49,099 bases of DNA from Pseudomonas tremae. Lineage in GTDB: Bacteria; Pseudomonadota; Gammaproteobacteria; Pseudomonadales; Pseudomonadaceae. Both the position numbers and the translations under genes were made by a program. The DNA lies in the NCBI RefSeq assembly GCF_001401155.1, contig NZ_LJRO01000016.1, forward strand, positions 1 to 49,099, given 5' to 3'. Below, one piece after another: positions 8,927 to 17,155 of the stretch. How positions within the stretch are numbered: position 1 is the first letter of the stretch; every line of letters starts with the position of its first letter. Under the pieces are notes generated by a model. It was not told where the DNA came from. It did no database searches and worked only from the letters and a program-made list of their open reading frames with translations.

Positions 8927-9542
8927 GGTCATCACTCTCGGTCAGCAGACGGGCAACGGTACGTACCACGCTCACCTGTCGTTCATCGTCCGGCTGTTGC
9001 GGCCCTTCAGAAACGTCGAAGCGCAAGCGCAGCCAGGCCTGCAGAGCCACGGGCAGCGCCTGAAACCAGGCAGCAACGCAGGCTGCGCCATCACGGTCTA
9101 TGGCCTGGAGCAGTTCGGTGGGCGTGCGCAACAGATTGGCGGCCCCGGCAAGATGGCGCTGGGCGAGCGCCAGCGAAAAAGCATCGTCGCCCAATAATTC
9201 GCGGTACTCGCTGACCACATCACCACGAATTTCCCGACTCAGCGTGGCGGCGTGCCAGACCGCGCCGCACAGACGCGGCAGGCGTGCAAAATGGTGGTCG
9301 GCCAACAATATGACAGCCAGATCTTGCTGCGCTGGCGGAGCCATTCGGGCCAATGGTTGTAGCTTGAAATGCGCGCTCAGCAGATGTTCGAAGCGCTCGC
9401 CAAAGCGCGGGGAGTCTCGTAGTTTTGCCAAGGCCGAGGCACTGACATCGCGTTGCAGGCACTCGGCAAGCCAGCGTTCCCTGACAAACGTCAGAGGACG
9501 CCCGGCCAGCGCCTGCCACTGCTCCATCAAGGCAGCGCTCAT
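8919..9542 (-). CDS. Type III secretion sorting platform protein SctK (HrpD/NolU-like)
   Basis: The 207-aa cytoplasmic protein lies between hrcJ and sctL, where nolU (rhizobia) and hrpD (Hrp systems) sit. It is helical, with Trp- and Arg-rich segments (WQALAGRPLTFVRERWLAE at the N-terminus) and no membrane segment. SctK forms the spokes of the sorting platform next to SctD. The family diverges strongly, so the name comes mainly from position, length and composition. It overlaps both neighbours by a few bases. Confidence 0.7.
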   Translation of the reverse strand: MSAALMEQWQALAGRPLTFVRERWLAECLQRDVSASALAKLRDSPRFGERFEHLLSAHFKLQPLARMAPPAQQDLAVILLADHHFARLPRLCGAVWHAATLSREIRGDVVSEYRELLGDDAFSLALAQRHLAGAANLLRTPTELLQAIDRDGAACVAAWFQALPVALQAWLRLRFDVSEGPQQPDDERQVSVVRTVARLLTESDDHE

Positions 9543-10318
9543 GGTGCGTCACTCAGCACATAGGTGCCTTCGACCCGGTGGCGCTGCCAGAACTGGCGAC
9601 TCAGCAACCCGGCCAGCACCAGTGCAATAAGCAGCAGGCTGCCAAACAGCCAGCGCGCGGCGGGCACATCATCCTCGAGCATCCATAGCCCGAAGAAGCT
9701 GGCGAGTTGCGGCTGGGCGCTGGCCTTGTCGGGGACGACTGCCTTAATGGCGGTAACCGAAACGCCGTCGTAGCCGAGCCCGGAAATACCATTGGCAACC
9801 AGGGTCTTGATCTGCGGGATCAGCACGTTGATGTCGGTGCGCGGATCGTACCGGACCAGCACCGAAGCAGAAGACGGCGAGATCACCCGCTTGAGCAGGT
9901 CATTGTCAGGCAACACGACATGCACCCTCGCGGAAAGGATGCCGTCGATCTGCGAAACCGTATGTGACAATTCCTCGCTGAGCGCATACACCATCTGCGC
10001 GCGCTCCTGTACCGGCGAAGACACCAGGCCGTTGCCTTTGAAGACCTCGCCCATATTGGAAAAAGTCTGACCGGGCAAACCGGCATCATCCAGCGCCGCC
10101 ATCGCCTCGGCAAAACGCTTTTCGTCGACCATCACCTTGAGCTGGCCGTTGTCCTGCACCTTGCGTGACGCAGGTATGCCATCGCGCAGCAATACCGCCA
10201 GCATGGCGTTGGCTTCACGTTCGCCGAGGTTGGTGTAGAGATCGATGTCGCAAGCCTGTAACAGACTGGCAAGCGTGGCCACGATCAACAGGCGCAGGAC
10301 ACGGCAGCGTTTGGGCAT
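9539..10318 (-). CDS. hrcJ: Type III secretion inner-membrane ring lipoprotein HrcJ/SctJ
   Basis: The 259-aa lipoprotein is of the FliF/YscJ family. The signal peptide ends in the lipobox LLQAC, with Cys23 to be acylated. The mature start DIDLYTNLGEREANAMLAVL is the classic SctJ N-terminus. Two ring-building domains follow, containing SARVHVVLPDNDLL and ASVLVRYD. A single C-terminal membrane helix lies near residue 225. It forms the inner-membrane ring with SctD. Confidence 0.95.
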   Translation of the reverse strand: MPKRCRVLRLLIVATLASLLQACDIDLYTNLGEREANAMLAVLLRDGIPASRKVQDNGQLKVMVDEKRFAEAMAALDDAGLPGQTFSNMGEVFKGNGLVSSPVQERAQMVYALSEELSHTVSQIDGILSARVHVVLPDNDLLKRVISPSSASVLVRYDPRTDINVLIPQIKTLVANGISGLGYDGVSVTAIKAVVPDKASAQPQLASFFGLWMLEDDVPAARWLFGSLLLIALVLAGLLSRQFWQRHRVEGTYVLSDAP

Positions 10319-10321
10319 GGT

Positions 10322-10753
10322 TCATTGACCTTTGAGAAGGGTGTTGGCAGAGCCGGATATCTGCGTGGCCCCGCGCACCACCATCTGAGTTTCGATGGAG
10401 TAGTCGAACATCCGCCCCAGCGATTGCACGATCTGGTCGACTTGCGGCCCGCCGACCTTGCCAACCGCCTGGCCATCGCTCGCGGCGGCTACCGGTGGCT
10501 GACTGGCGGCCTGCGGTGCGCTGCCCTGGGTCAGCGCATCGGCGCGCTCGGAAAACTGCCGCGAGCGGTCGATGAAGCCGTCCAGCCGCTCCATCAGGTT
10601 GCTGCCGATCTGATGCGGGCTGGCGCCTTGCGGCATGCCTTTTGAGGTCTCGGCCATGTGTTCGAAGAGGTTCTGCGAAGCCTGTGGCCCCGCGCCTCCT
10701 CCCGGCGAAGGCAAGGCTGCCGCCGCCGGTGACGCAGCTAGATTCACCGTCAT
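10322..10753 (-). CDS. Type III secretion inner rod protein SctI (HrpB/NolB-like)
   Basis: The 143-aa secreted protein has an Ala/Gly/Pro-rich flexible N-terminal part. Its C-terminal amphipathic helix, MFDYSIETQMVVRGATQIS followed by NTLLKGQ, is the recognisable end of the inner rod family (PscI, EscI, HrpB, NolB). SctI connects the export gate to the needle. It lies directly before hrcJ, as nolB does before rhcJ in rhizobia. Confidence 0.82.
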   Translation of the reverse strand: MTVNLAASPAAAALPSPGGGAGPQASQNLFEHMAETSKGMPQGASPHQIGSNLMERLDGFIDRSRQFSERADALTQGSAPQAASQPPVAAASDGQAVGKVGGPQVDQIVQSLGRMFDYSIETQMVVRGATQISGSANTLLKGQ

Positions 10754-10762
10754 GGTCGCACC

Positions 10763-10981
10763 TTATTCAGAGTCGTCATCGGACTGCGCTTCGTTCAGCA
10801 TTTCCTGAGCGCGCGGCATGATGATGAATTGCCCGCCAATGGTGACGGCCTGAGTGATCATTGCTTCGTTGAACTCACTGTCGCTGGATGCCTGTTCGGC
10901 GTTCTCGACGGCGGCGTTGAAGCGCGACTCCTGGCTGGAAACATTGACGTCGACGTTGCTATCTACAGAATTGACGGACAT
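10763..10981 (-). CDS. 72-aa protein, candidate type III needle/pilus subunit (SctF)
   Basis: The small acidic protein has no signal peptide. It has a Ser/Asn/Val-rich N-terminus, a helix around residues 19-35 (SRFNAAVENAEQA), a second helix with MITQAVTIGGQFIIMPRAQE and an acidic tail. A strong AAGGAG lies eight bases before its ATG. Length, two-helix form and place immediately before sctI match needle subunits (yscF before yscI, hrpA near hrpB). No residue-level match to a known needle family is visible to me, so this is an inference from synteny. It could instead be a small exported regulator or chaperone. Confidence 0.55.
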   Translation of the reverse strand: MSVNSVDSNVDVNVSSQESRFNAAVENAEQASSDSEFNEAMITQAVTIGGQFIIMPRAQEMLNEAQSDDDSE

Positions 10982-11002
10982 GGGTAGTGCTCCTTTCTGA
11001 GG

Positions 11003-11614
11003 TTACTGGCGGTCGGTGGCGACTTGAGTGACGACACCGCCTCGAAACACCCGCACACCGCGCTCGCGCACCACCGGTGCGGCCTCGGCGACAGGTTGAC
11101 GATCCACATGCTGCTGAATCTGCGCCAGGTAGGCTGGCGGCCCGGAGACGAACAGACTGTCGTTATCCGGGCTGACACGGCTGGACATCGGCTGGCCGGA
11201 CACTTCCAGGCGCGTCAGATAGTCCTGCAACTCTTGCAGCGGGGCGCCTTGCAGGTCGAAAACCCGCGTGCCGACCTCATCCGCGCCTGCGATGTGCAGC
11301 ACGTTGCCGTCGAAATACCAGCTCAACTGATTGGCATCACACAGGTGGCCAAGAAACTCCCCGGCCGTTTTGCCGCGAACCGTACCGCGCGCACTGCCAC
11401 GGACCTTGTCAGAAAACACCACGATCAGGTCGAGGTTCTGTGCAAACTCGGTCAGCGCACCACGAATATCCTGGTCGACCAGCACATAGGCATAAGGCTC
11501 GGAGAACCACTCGGGTTCGCGCTCCGCAGCGGCATTCGACACTCCGGACGACGAGCACAGCAGCATCAGCAGCAGTAGTTGCGCGGCGCGCCAGTCAGCC
11601 TTGAGCAGCATCAT
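11003..11614 (-). CDS. HrcC/SctC N-terminal half (RhcC1-like), N0-N1 secretin domains only
   Basis: The 203-aa exported protein has a signal peptide that likely ends near SNAAAE. It then has an STN/N0-type domain (YAYVLVDQDIRGALTEFAQN, VVFSDKVRG) and an N1-like domain ending near residue 170 (SLFVSGPPAYLAQIQQHV). This is the periplasmic N-terminal part of a T3SS secretin. The membrane-spanning secretin domain is absent and no remnant follows. In rhizobial systems the secretin is likewise split into rhcC1 and rhcC2, so this is a natural split and not a frameshift. A strong AAGGAGG lies upstream of the ATG at 11614. It is transcribed divergently from the TPR lipoprotein gene. Confidence 0.85.
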   Translation of the reverse strand: MMLLKADWRAAQLLLLMLLCSSSGVSNAAAEREPEWFSEPYAYVLVDQDIRGALTEFAQNLDLIVVFSDKVRGSARGTVRGKTAGEFLGHLCDANQLSWYFDGNVLHIAGADEVGTRVFDLQGAPLQELQDYLTRLEVSGQPMSSRVSPDNDSLFVSGPPAYLAQIQQHVDRQPVAEAAPVVRERGVRVFRGGVVTQVATDRQ

Positions 11615-11789
11615 GGTGTCCTCCTTGCCTGGTGCGGCGCTGCGGAGTGCAACGACCAGCGGCGCGGCGAAAAACAGGGTTTAAAAAACGGTCGCAATTC
11701 AGCGCTGTGGCTATAAACTGGCGCTCGCCTGCGAAGGCCGTCGACGGCTGAATCGCCTTGTCCCGTCCCCTTTCACAAGAGCCTTGTCC

Positions 11790-12572
11790 ATGCCTCCTCG
11801 CTCCCTCCCAACGCTGTTGTTGCTCGGCTGCCTGACCCTGACGGCGTGTGCGACCCAACCCAAAGCCGACGCCAGTTACGAGCGCTTCATGCAACTGGCT
11901 GCCGACCTGGAAAAACGCGGTGACTCGACGACTGCCGCGTCGTTCTACCAGCGCGCCACGCAGCAGCCCGAAGCCGGCGTGGAGGCCTGGCGCAAACTCG
12001 GTGCCGCGCTGCTCGTCAGCGATGACACGCGTGGCGCGGAACGCGCCTACCAACGGGCACTGGAGCTCAAGGCCGATGACCCAGAAGCCTTGTTGGGCCT
12101 GGGCACCGCACAGCTGCGCCAGGGCAAATTGCAACGTGCCGTTAACGTGCTGAACCAGGCAGCCACTGCGTTGCAGCAACCGCAGGCGTGGAATCGTCTG
12201 GGCATCGCCTACATCCTCAGCGGTGAGGCCGCTCAGGCACAGAACGCCTTCAATACCAGCCTGCGCCTGGCGCCGAACGATCTGGACACACGCTGCAACC
12301 TGGCCCTCGCCTATGCGCTGGGCGATAACAATCAAAAGGCTCTGGATACCATTGGCAGCGTCAGCGAATCGCCGCTGGCGCAACCTCGCCACCAGCGCAA
12401 TCAATTGCTGGTGATGGTGCTTGCCGGTAAGGACAAAGACCTGAAGGCTGTGACCTTCGATGACATTCCCAAGGCCGAGCGCAGCAAACTGATCGCCGAA
12501 GCGCGACGCATCAAGGCGATACCCGACCGTGCCGAACAGGCGCGCGAATTGGGGCTGGTCGACGCTCGCTGA
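11790..12572 (+). CDS. TPR lipoprotein, TadD/PilF-like, candidate secretin pilotin
   Basis: This 260-aa lipoprotein is the only gene of the cluster on the plus strand. The lipobox is LTLTAC, with Cys20. At least four TPR-like repeats follow, the clearest being around AWRKLGAALLVSDDTRGAERA, EALLGLGTAQLRQGKLQRA and AWNRLGIAYILSGEAAQA. This architecture is that of TadD of Tad/Flp pili and of PilF-type pilotins, which place secretins in the outer membrane. It sits between the two halves of the split secretin. ATG at 11790 is preferred over TTG at 11784 because AAGAG lies eight bases before it. The pilotin role is inferred. Confidence 0.8.
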   Translation: MPPRSLPTLLLLGCLTLTACATQPKADASYERFMQLAADLEKRGDSTTAASFYQRATQQPEAGVEAWRKLGAALLVSDDTRGAERAYQRALELKADDPEALLGLGTAQLRQGKLQRAVNVLNQAATALQQPQAWNRLGIAYILSGEAAQAQNAFNTSLRLAPNDLDTRCNLALAYALGDNNQKALDTIGSVSESPLAQPRHQRNQLLVMVLAGKDKDLKAVTFDDIPKAERSKLIAEARRIKAIPDRAEQARELGLVDAR

Positions 12573-12574
12573 AA

Positions 12575-12991
12575 TCATCGTGCCTCACGGGTATCAGTGT
12601 TGGCCTGCTGTTCTGCCTGACGGCGGCGCAGCTCCTCGCGGTCATAGCCATCGATATAGACTTGCGCCGCTCGGCCCACCGGAGCCGCCATGACCGGCCC
12701 GGTACTCCGGCCCTGCACCACATCCGAACGCTGCTCAACCATCTGCAACAGAATCAGATTGCTGGCACAGCCCGGCGGCAGCAATGGCTGGAAGTCCTCT
12801 CCGACGCCAATGTCATCCTGAGCAGCAGGCTGGACGCAGGCATCAGGCACCAGTTCCACGCGACCGTCGGCACGGGTGATGGCTGTGTAATCCGGCGAAT
12901 AACGCAACGGGTCTAGGTGCGTCTTGCAACCTGCCAGCAGGCACAGCGTCATGATGACCGGCAGGCGTGGCATGCTTGAAATAAGGTTCAT
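12575..12991 (-). CDS. CpaD-like lipoprotein (Tad pilus assembly family)
   Basis: The 138-aa lipoprotein has lipobox LLAGC (Cys22). After Cys75 in PPGCASNLILLQMV comes a stretch with VEQRSDVVQGR and PVGRAAQVYIDGY. This resembles the C-terminal signature of CpaD, the Tad/Flp pilus lipoprotein that works beside the CpaC secretin, where a Gly-Cys-Ala is followed by an Asn, a Met-Val and an Arg-rich end. It follows the CpaC-like secretin gene by 12 bp on the same strand, as cpaD often does in tad loci. The family call comes from motif memory and synteny, without a search. Its tail is convergent with the TPR lipoprotein gene. Confidence 0.65.
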   Translation of the reverse strand: MNLISSMPRLPVIMTLCLLAGCKTHLDPLRYSPDYTAITRADGRVELVPDACVQPAAQDDIGVGEDFQPLLPPGCASNLILLQMVEQRSDVVQGRSTGPVMAAPVGRAAQVYIDGYDREELRRRQAEQQANTDTREAR

Positions 12992-13003
12992 GGCCGGCTC
13001 CTG

Positions 13004-14320
13004 TCAGTTCATGTAAAAGCCGAACGCGCCGCCGCTACGCGGTCCTGCCGACGCGGTACTGGTTGCACGTTGCTTGTCGAGGGGGGTTGCCGCAACACGC
13101 TCCTTGACCGGCTCGACCAGGTAAGGGGTGATCAAAATCACCAGTTCGGTCTCGTTACGCTGGAAGCGCTTGGAGCGGAACAGATTGCCCAGGATCGGCA
13201 TGTCGCCGAGCATCGGAACCTTGTCCATGTCCTGGCTGCTTTCGCGCTGGAACAGGCCGGCAATAGCGAACGTCTGGCCGCTGCCGACTTCCACACGGGT
13301 ATCGGCGCGGCGCACCCGGAACGACGGTACCTGATAGCCGTTGACGTCCAGCGTGGTGGTGCTCATCAGGCTGCTGACCTCGGGGCGTACTTGCAGGGCA
13401 ATTCGTCCGTTGGGCAGCAGTGTCGGGCTGAACAGCAGCGACACACCGTAGGGCTTGTATTCGATACCGACCACTTCACGGTTGACGGGCACTGGCACCG
13501 CGACTTCGCCGCCCGCCAGGAAGCTTGCGGTCTGCCCGGTCATGGCCGTGATATTCGGCTCTGCCAGCACTTCGAGCACGCCGTTGCTTTGCAATGCTTC
13601 AAGCATCGCATCGATATTGACGTTACCCGAGGTGAGCCCGGCGCTGATCACGTTCGACGCGCCGCTGGCGGCATCGGCAGCCAGGCTGCCTCCGGTCAAC
13701 AGGCCAAAGGAAAAAGTGCCGTTATTGAACAGCGCGTTCCAGTTCACCCCATAGCGCAACAGCTCGGAGCGTGAAACTTCGGCAAAACGCACGCGGATGT
13801 TGACCTGCGCCGCCCCCGCATAAGTGGCGCTGTTGACCGACGATTGAAAGTTCTGGCCTTCGCTGCTCAGCAAGGCGTTCAGGTCGGTCGCTTCACCGAC
13901 ATCCTGCACAGAGCCGCTGGCAATAACGCGATTGCCGCTGGCGCTGATGCGCGCCCGACTTTGCGGGTGCAACGCCTTGAGCGGACGTGTCACCGCTGCC
14001 GTACCGCTGCTCACGGCAAGACTCAGCGCGGCGGTTTCCCGGCCTTCACTGTCCAGTGCAATCAGGCTGGTCTGTCCGGCGGTCTTGCCGAACACATAGA
14101 TCACACCCGGTGATACCACTTGCAGATCGGCAATGCCCGGTTCGGCGACCATGACCGAATCGACAGGTGCCGAAAAATGCAGAACCCGGCCCTCGCCTAT
14201 CGCCAGGTCAATGGTGCCCTCGGCACCTTTGGCGATGGTCTGGGCGTTCGCACCGCCAGCAAGGAGCAACGCGCCCAACGCAAGGAACAAAACACGAATC
14301 ATGGAAGCTGAACACATCAT
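13004..14320 (-). CDS. Outer-membrane secretin of CpaC/RcpA (Tad) type, acting as HrcC/RhcC2
   Basis: The 438-aa secretin has a signal peptide of about 26 residues. An N-terminal pilus-formation domain (about 30-105) carries VAEPGIADLQVVSPGVIYVF and TAGQTSLIALD, a BON-like part follows, and a complete secretin core lies at about 215-405 (VLEVLAEPNITAMTGQTASF, VEVGSGQTFAIAGLF, VPMLGDMPILGNLFRS, LVILITPYLVEP). This is the CpaC architecture of Tad pili, rather than that of the Hrp1 HrcC. Rhizobial T3SS secretins are known to be related to Tad secretins. Its ATG overlaps the hrcV stop (ATGA), so it belongs to the T3SS operon. Together with the N-terminal half at 11003-11614 it would replace a one-piece HrcC. 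Confidence 0.9.
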   Translation of the reverse strand: MMCSASMIRVLFLALGALLLAGGANAQTIAKGAEGTIDLAIGEGRVLHFSAPVDSVMVAEPGIADLQVVSPGVIYVFGKTAGQTSLIALDSEGRETAALSLAVSSGTAAVTRPLKALHPQSRARISASGNRVIASGSVQDVGEATDLNALLSSEGQNFQSSVNSATYAGAAQVNIRVRFAEVSRSELLRYGVNWNALFNNGTFSFGLLTGGSLAADAASGASNVISAGLTSGNVNIDAMLEALQSNGVLEVLAEPNITAMTGQTASFLAGGEVAVPVPVNREVVGIEYKPYGVSLLFSPTLLPNGRIALQVRPEVSSLMSTTTLDVNGYQVPSFRVRRADTRVEVGSGQTFAIAGLFQRESSQDMDKVPMLGDMPILGNLFRSKRFQRNETELVILITPYLVEPVKERVAATPLDKQRATSTASAGPRSGGAFGFYMN

Positions 14321-16464
14321 GAGGCAGTCGCCAAAGGGGTGGCCGCGCTGGTCTTGGGGGCCGGGCGCGCAGTGATGTCGGTCAGGCTGACAGTGCCGAC
14401 CGCTTGAAGGTTGTATTCGCTGGCCAGCTCGCGGTAGGACAGCACCGGTAACTGCAATTCGCCGCGCACAATGATGCGGCGCAGGCCGCGACGCAGCTCT
14501 GGATGTACCAGCAACACCGTCAGATCATCTTCCGGCAGCACATCGCACAGACGTCGAAGTTGCCCCAGCACGGTCCGGCCGATGTCATCGGGCAACGCGT
14601 CACGGTGTCTGTCCTGGCGGCCCAGCGCGGTACGCAGTTGCTCTTCAAGAGCAGGTGCCAGCACGAAAGCGCTGATGACCCGGTTGCGATCGGCATATTG
14701 ATGGCTGATCTGGCGCGCCAGCGCGGCGCGCAGGTGTTCGGTCAGCCGCCCGGCGTCGGCCTCGCGGCCGCCCCACTCCACCATCGCTTCCAGCAGGCCA
14801 CGGCGATTGCGTATCGATACGCCTTCGGCAACCAGCAGTCGCAACACTTCGGCGATGCGTTGCAGCGGCAGAATGCGCAGCGCCTCTTTGACCAGCTCTG
14901 CGTACTTGCCTTCAAGCTGCTCGAGCATCACGCGGGTTTCCTGAATGCCCAGAAAATCCGCGGCATAGCGCCGTAACGTGCGCTCCAGCATGGCGCGCAG
15001 CACTTCGTCGGCGAACAGAAAGCCGATGCCCGCCTCCTGCAACTTGTCTGCATGATCACGCCCTACCCAGCGACCGGGGCGGGAGCTGATCGGAGACGGG
15101 GCCTCGAACGGCTCTACGGACATCAATTGCGCGTGCAGCGGATCGTCTTGCAACAATAGCGAGCGAGCGCTGAATTCACCTTCGCAAACCGGCACGCTCT
15201 CCAGCTCGACCTGAAAGCGATCGGCCGCCAGCGCACGATCCAGATAAACCTCCGGCACGGGCACCTCGACCCCCAGATCAACGCGAATGTCGTGGCACAT
15301 GGTCTCGATACGCTGACGTAATGGTTGCAACGGCGCGACCTCGGCCAGCCCGGCACCGATGCTCAGCAGCACCTGCGTATCGCGAGGACGTTCGGCCTCC
15401 TCGAAGACTGTGGATGGCTCAGGGTCCTCCACCAACGGCTGCTCGGGCTGCTCGACCTGAACGGCAGGCTGGCTGGCCCGGTGCTGACGACGCCAGAGAA
15501 AAAACGCGCTACCGCCGAGAATGGCCGCCAGCACCACGAACACCAGCATGGGAAAGCCGGGCAGCAGGCCAACGCCGAGCAGAATCAGTGCAGTCAACCC
15601 GAGGGCACGGTGGCTTGCACCCAGCTGGCGGACAATCTCGGTGCCCAGATCGCGCTCCTCACCATCACTGTTGACGCGTGTTACCACTGTGCCGGCGGCT
15701 ACCGAAATCAACAAGGCCGGGATCTGTGCGATCAGACCATCGCCCACTGTCAGCAGCGAATAGGTATGGGCCGCCTCGGCGAATGGCATGCCGCGCTGCA
15801 CCATACCGATCATCATGCCGCCCAGCAGGTTGACGAACAGAATCACCAGCCCCGCAATGGCATCGCCCTTGACGAACTTCATGGCACCGTCCATCGCACC
15901 GAACATCTGACTTTCCCGCTCCAGACGCGAGCGGCGGCGTCTGGCCTCGCCCTGATCGATATCGCCATTGCGCAGATCGTTGTCGATGCTCATCTGTTTG
16001 CCGGGCATCGCGTCCAGGGTAAACCGTGCCGCAACTTCGGCGACACGCTCGGCCCCTTTGGTAATGACCACGAACTGCGCCACCGTAATGATCAGAAACA
16101 CCACCAGCCCCACCACAACCTGGCCGGCAATCACGAAATCGCCGAACGCCTTGACGATATGACCGGCGTTGCCGTCCAGCAGGATCAGGCGCGTGGTAGT
16201 GATCGACAGCGACAGACGAAACAGCGTGCTGAGCAGGATCAGCGGCGGCAACGCCGAGAATTCCACCGAGTGATTGATGTAGAACGCGACGATCAGTATC
16301 AGCAGGCTGAGGGCGATGTTGAGGGCAATCAGCGCATCCACCAGATAGGTGGGCAGCGGAATGATCATCATCGCGATGGCCATCAGCATGAACGCAACAA
16401 TGATCACATCGGTGCGCTTTGACGCTATTTCGGCGAGTTGATTGAGGCGGTTCATGAGGGTCAT
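14317..16464 (-). CDS. hrcV: Type III secretion major export apparatus protein HrcV/SctV
   Basis: The 715-aa protein belongs to the FlhA/YscV family. The N-terminal membrane half has about seven helices (MMIIPLPTYLVDALIALNIA) and the conserved cytoplasmic loop AERVAEVAARFTLDAMPGKQ. The long cytosolic domain forms the nonameric ring that receives chaperones and substrates. The ATG at 16464 overlaps the stop of the preceding TPR gene as ATGA and is preferred to an upstream in-frame ATG at 16503. All family landmarks are present. It is followed with overlap by the secretin gene. Confidence 0.95.
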   Translation of the reverse strand: MTLMNRLNQLAEIASKRTDVIIVAFMLMAIAMMIIPLPTYLVDALIALNIALSLLILIVAFYINHSVEFSALPPLILLSTLFRLSLSITTTRLILLDGNAGHIVKAFGDFVIAGQVVVGLVVFLIITVAQFVVITKGAERVAEVAARFTLDAMPGKQMSIDNDLRNGDIDQGEARRRRSRLERESQMFGAMDGAMKFVKGDAIAGLVILFVNLLGGMMIGMVQRGMPFAEAAHTYSLLTVGDGLIAQIPALLISVAAGTVVTRVNSDGEERDLGTEIVRQLGASHRALGLTALILLGVGLLPGFPMLVFVVLAAILGGSAFFLWRRQHRASQPAVQVEQPEQPLVEDPEPSTVFEEAERPRDTQVLLSIGAGLAEVAPLQPLRQRIETMCHDIRVDLGVEVPVPEVYLDRALAADRFQVELESVPVCEGEFSARSLLLQDDPLHAQLMSVEPFEAPSPISSRPGRWVGRDHADKLQEAGIGFLFADEVLRAMLERTLRRYAADFLGIQETRVMLEQLEGKYAELVKEALRILPLQRIAEVLRLLVAEGVSIRNRRGLLEAMVEWGGREADAGRLTEHLRAALARQISHQYADRNRVISAFVLAPALEEQLRTALGRQDRHRDALPDDIGRTVLGQLRRLCDVLPEDDLTVLLVHPELRRGLRRIIVRGELQLPVLSYRELASEYNLQAVGTVSLTDITARPAPKTSAATPLATAS

Positions 16465-16799
16465 TGCGCGGCCCTCCGGGCGTCCAGATAACGTCTGAAA
16501 CACTGTCGCGCATCATCACTGCGACCGGCTTTCCACAGCGCCCGGCTGCGTAACAACAACAGCGACGCGCTTTCGCCTTGCTGCTCGACCAGACGGTCCA
16601 GCGCTGTGAGCGCCCTGTAGGCATCACCACTGTCAGTGAACGCCAGCACGAGACTGTGCAGCAGCGCGGTGTCGGTCGGCGCCAGTTGTATGGCAATCAA
16701 CAACATGACCAGTGCTCGCTGAGGCTGACCACTGCGCCGGTACAGATTGCCGAGCCCGGTCAGCAGCTCAACGCATTCCCGATCCTGATACGCACTCAT
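16461..16799 (-). CDS. Small TPR protein, Y-type chaperone candidate (YscY/Y4yS-like)
   Basis: The 112-aa soluble protein has three helical hairpins of TPR type (ELLTGLGNLYRRSGQPQRAL, LHSLVLAFTDSGDAYRALTA, LLLRSRALWKAGRSDDARQC). Small TPR proteins encoded directly before sctV are YscY in Yersinia, which binds YscX and SctV, and Y4yS in rhizobia. The order here (X-like, Y-like, V) matches yscX-yscY-yscV. It is coupled by ATGA overlaps to both neighbours. The role is inferred from order and fold. Confidence 0.7.
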   Translation of the reverse strand: MSAYQDRECVELLTGLGNLYRRSGQPQRALVMLLIAIQLAPTDTALLHSLVLAFTDSGDAYRALTALDRLVEQQGESASLLLLRSRALWKAGRSDDARQCFRRYLDARRAAQ

Positions 16800-17155
16800 G
16801 GCTGCACCTCGGCGCGCTGCTGTTCCAGCAACAGACGCAACTCGATTTCTTCACGAATGACGTCCTCTGCGAGATCGCGAATATCTGGCTCCGCATCCAG
16901 CGCAGGGAGTACTTCGTCGAGCAGATAACGCAGTACCTGCAACGAGCGAGCCGCGCCGAACAAGGGGGCAGCGACACCGGCAGCCTGTTCGGTCTGCTCC
17001 AGTTCGCCACGCAGCGAACGACGCACCTTGCGCTCGCGCTGATCGAGCAACGCCTCGAATCGCGTGCCCTGTCTTGGCTGCGCAGGCGCAACACGTTCGA
17101 CCGCTGGCAAGGCCTCCGAGGACGTCGAGGTGATGGGCCGCAGATCAACTTTCAT
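16796..17155 (-). CDS. 119-aa type III secretion protein of X-like position, function uncertain
   Basis: The soluble protein has a proline-rich N-terminal 40 residues, a basic helix (FEALLDQRERKVRRSLRGEL) and a leucine-rich helical C-terminal half (ARSLQVLRYLLDEVLPAL, then VIREEIELRLLLEQQ). It has no membrane segment. It lies between sctD and the small TPR gene, where Yersinia carries yscX before yscY. I see no clear sequence match to YscX, so only the position and the helical C-terminus support that idea. Its ATG overlaps the sctD stop. Confidence 0.6.
   Translation of the reverse strand: MKVDLRPITSTSSEALPAVERVAPAQPRQGTRFEALLDQRERKVRRSLRGELEQTEQAAGVAAPLFGAARSLQVLRYLLDEVLPALDAEPDIRDLAEDVIREEIELRLLLEQQRAEVQP

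Noticed and set aside
11003..14320. hrcC broken by mutation
   Set aside because: The two secretin parts each have their own signal peptide and start, and are separated by other genes, as in rhizobial rhcC1/rhcC2. There is no frameshift remnant.
15325..16422. 365-codon plus-strand ORF opposite hrcV
   Set aside because: It is a mirrored frame of hrcV, rich in His, Gln and Arg, with no ribosome-binding site.
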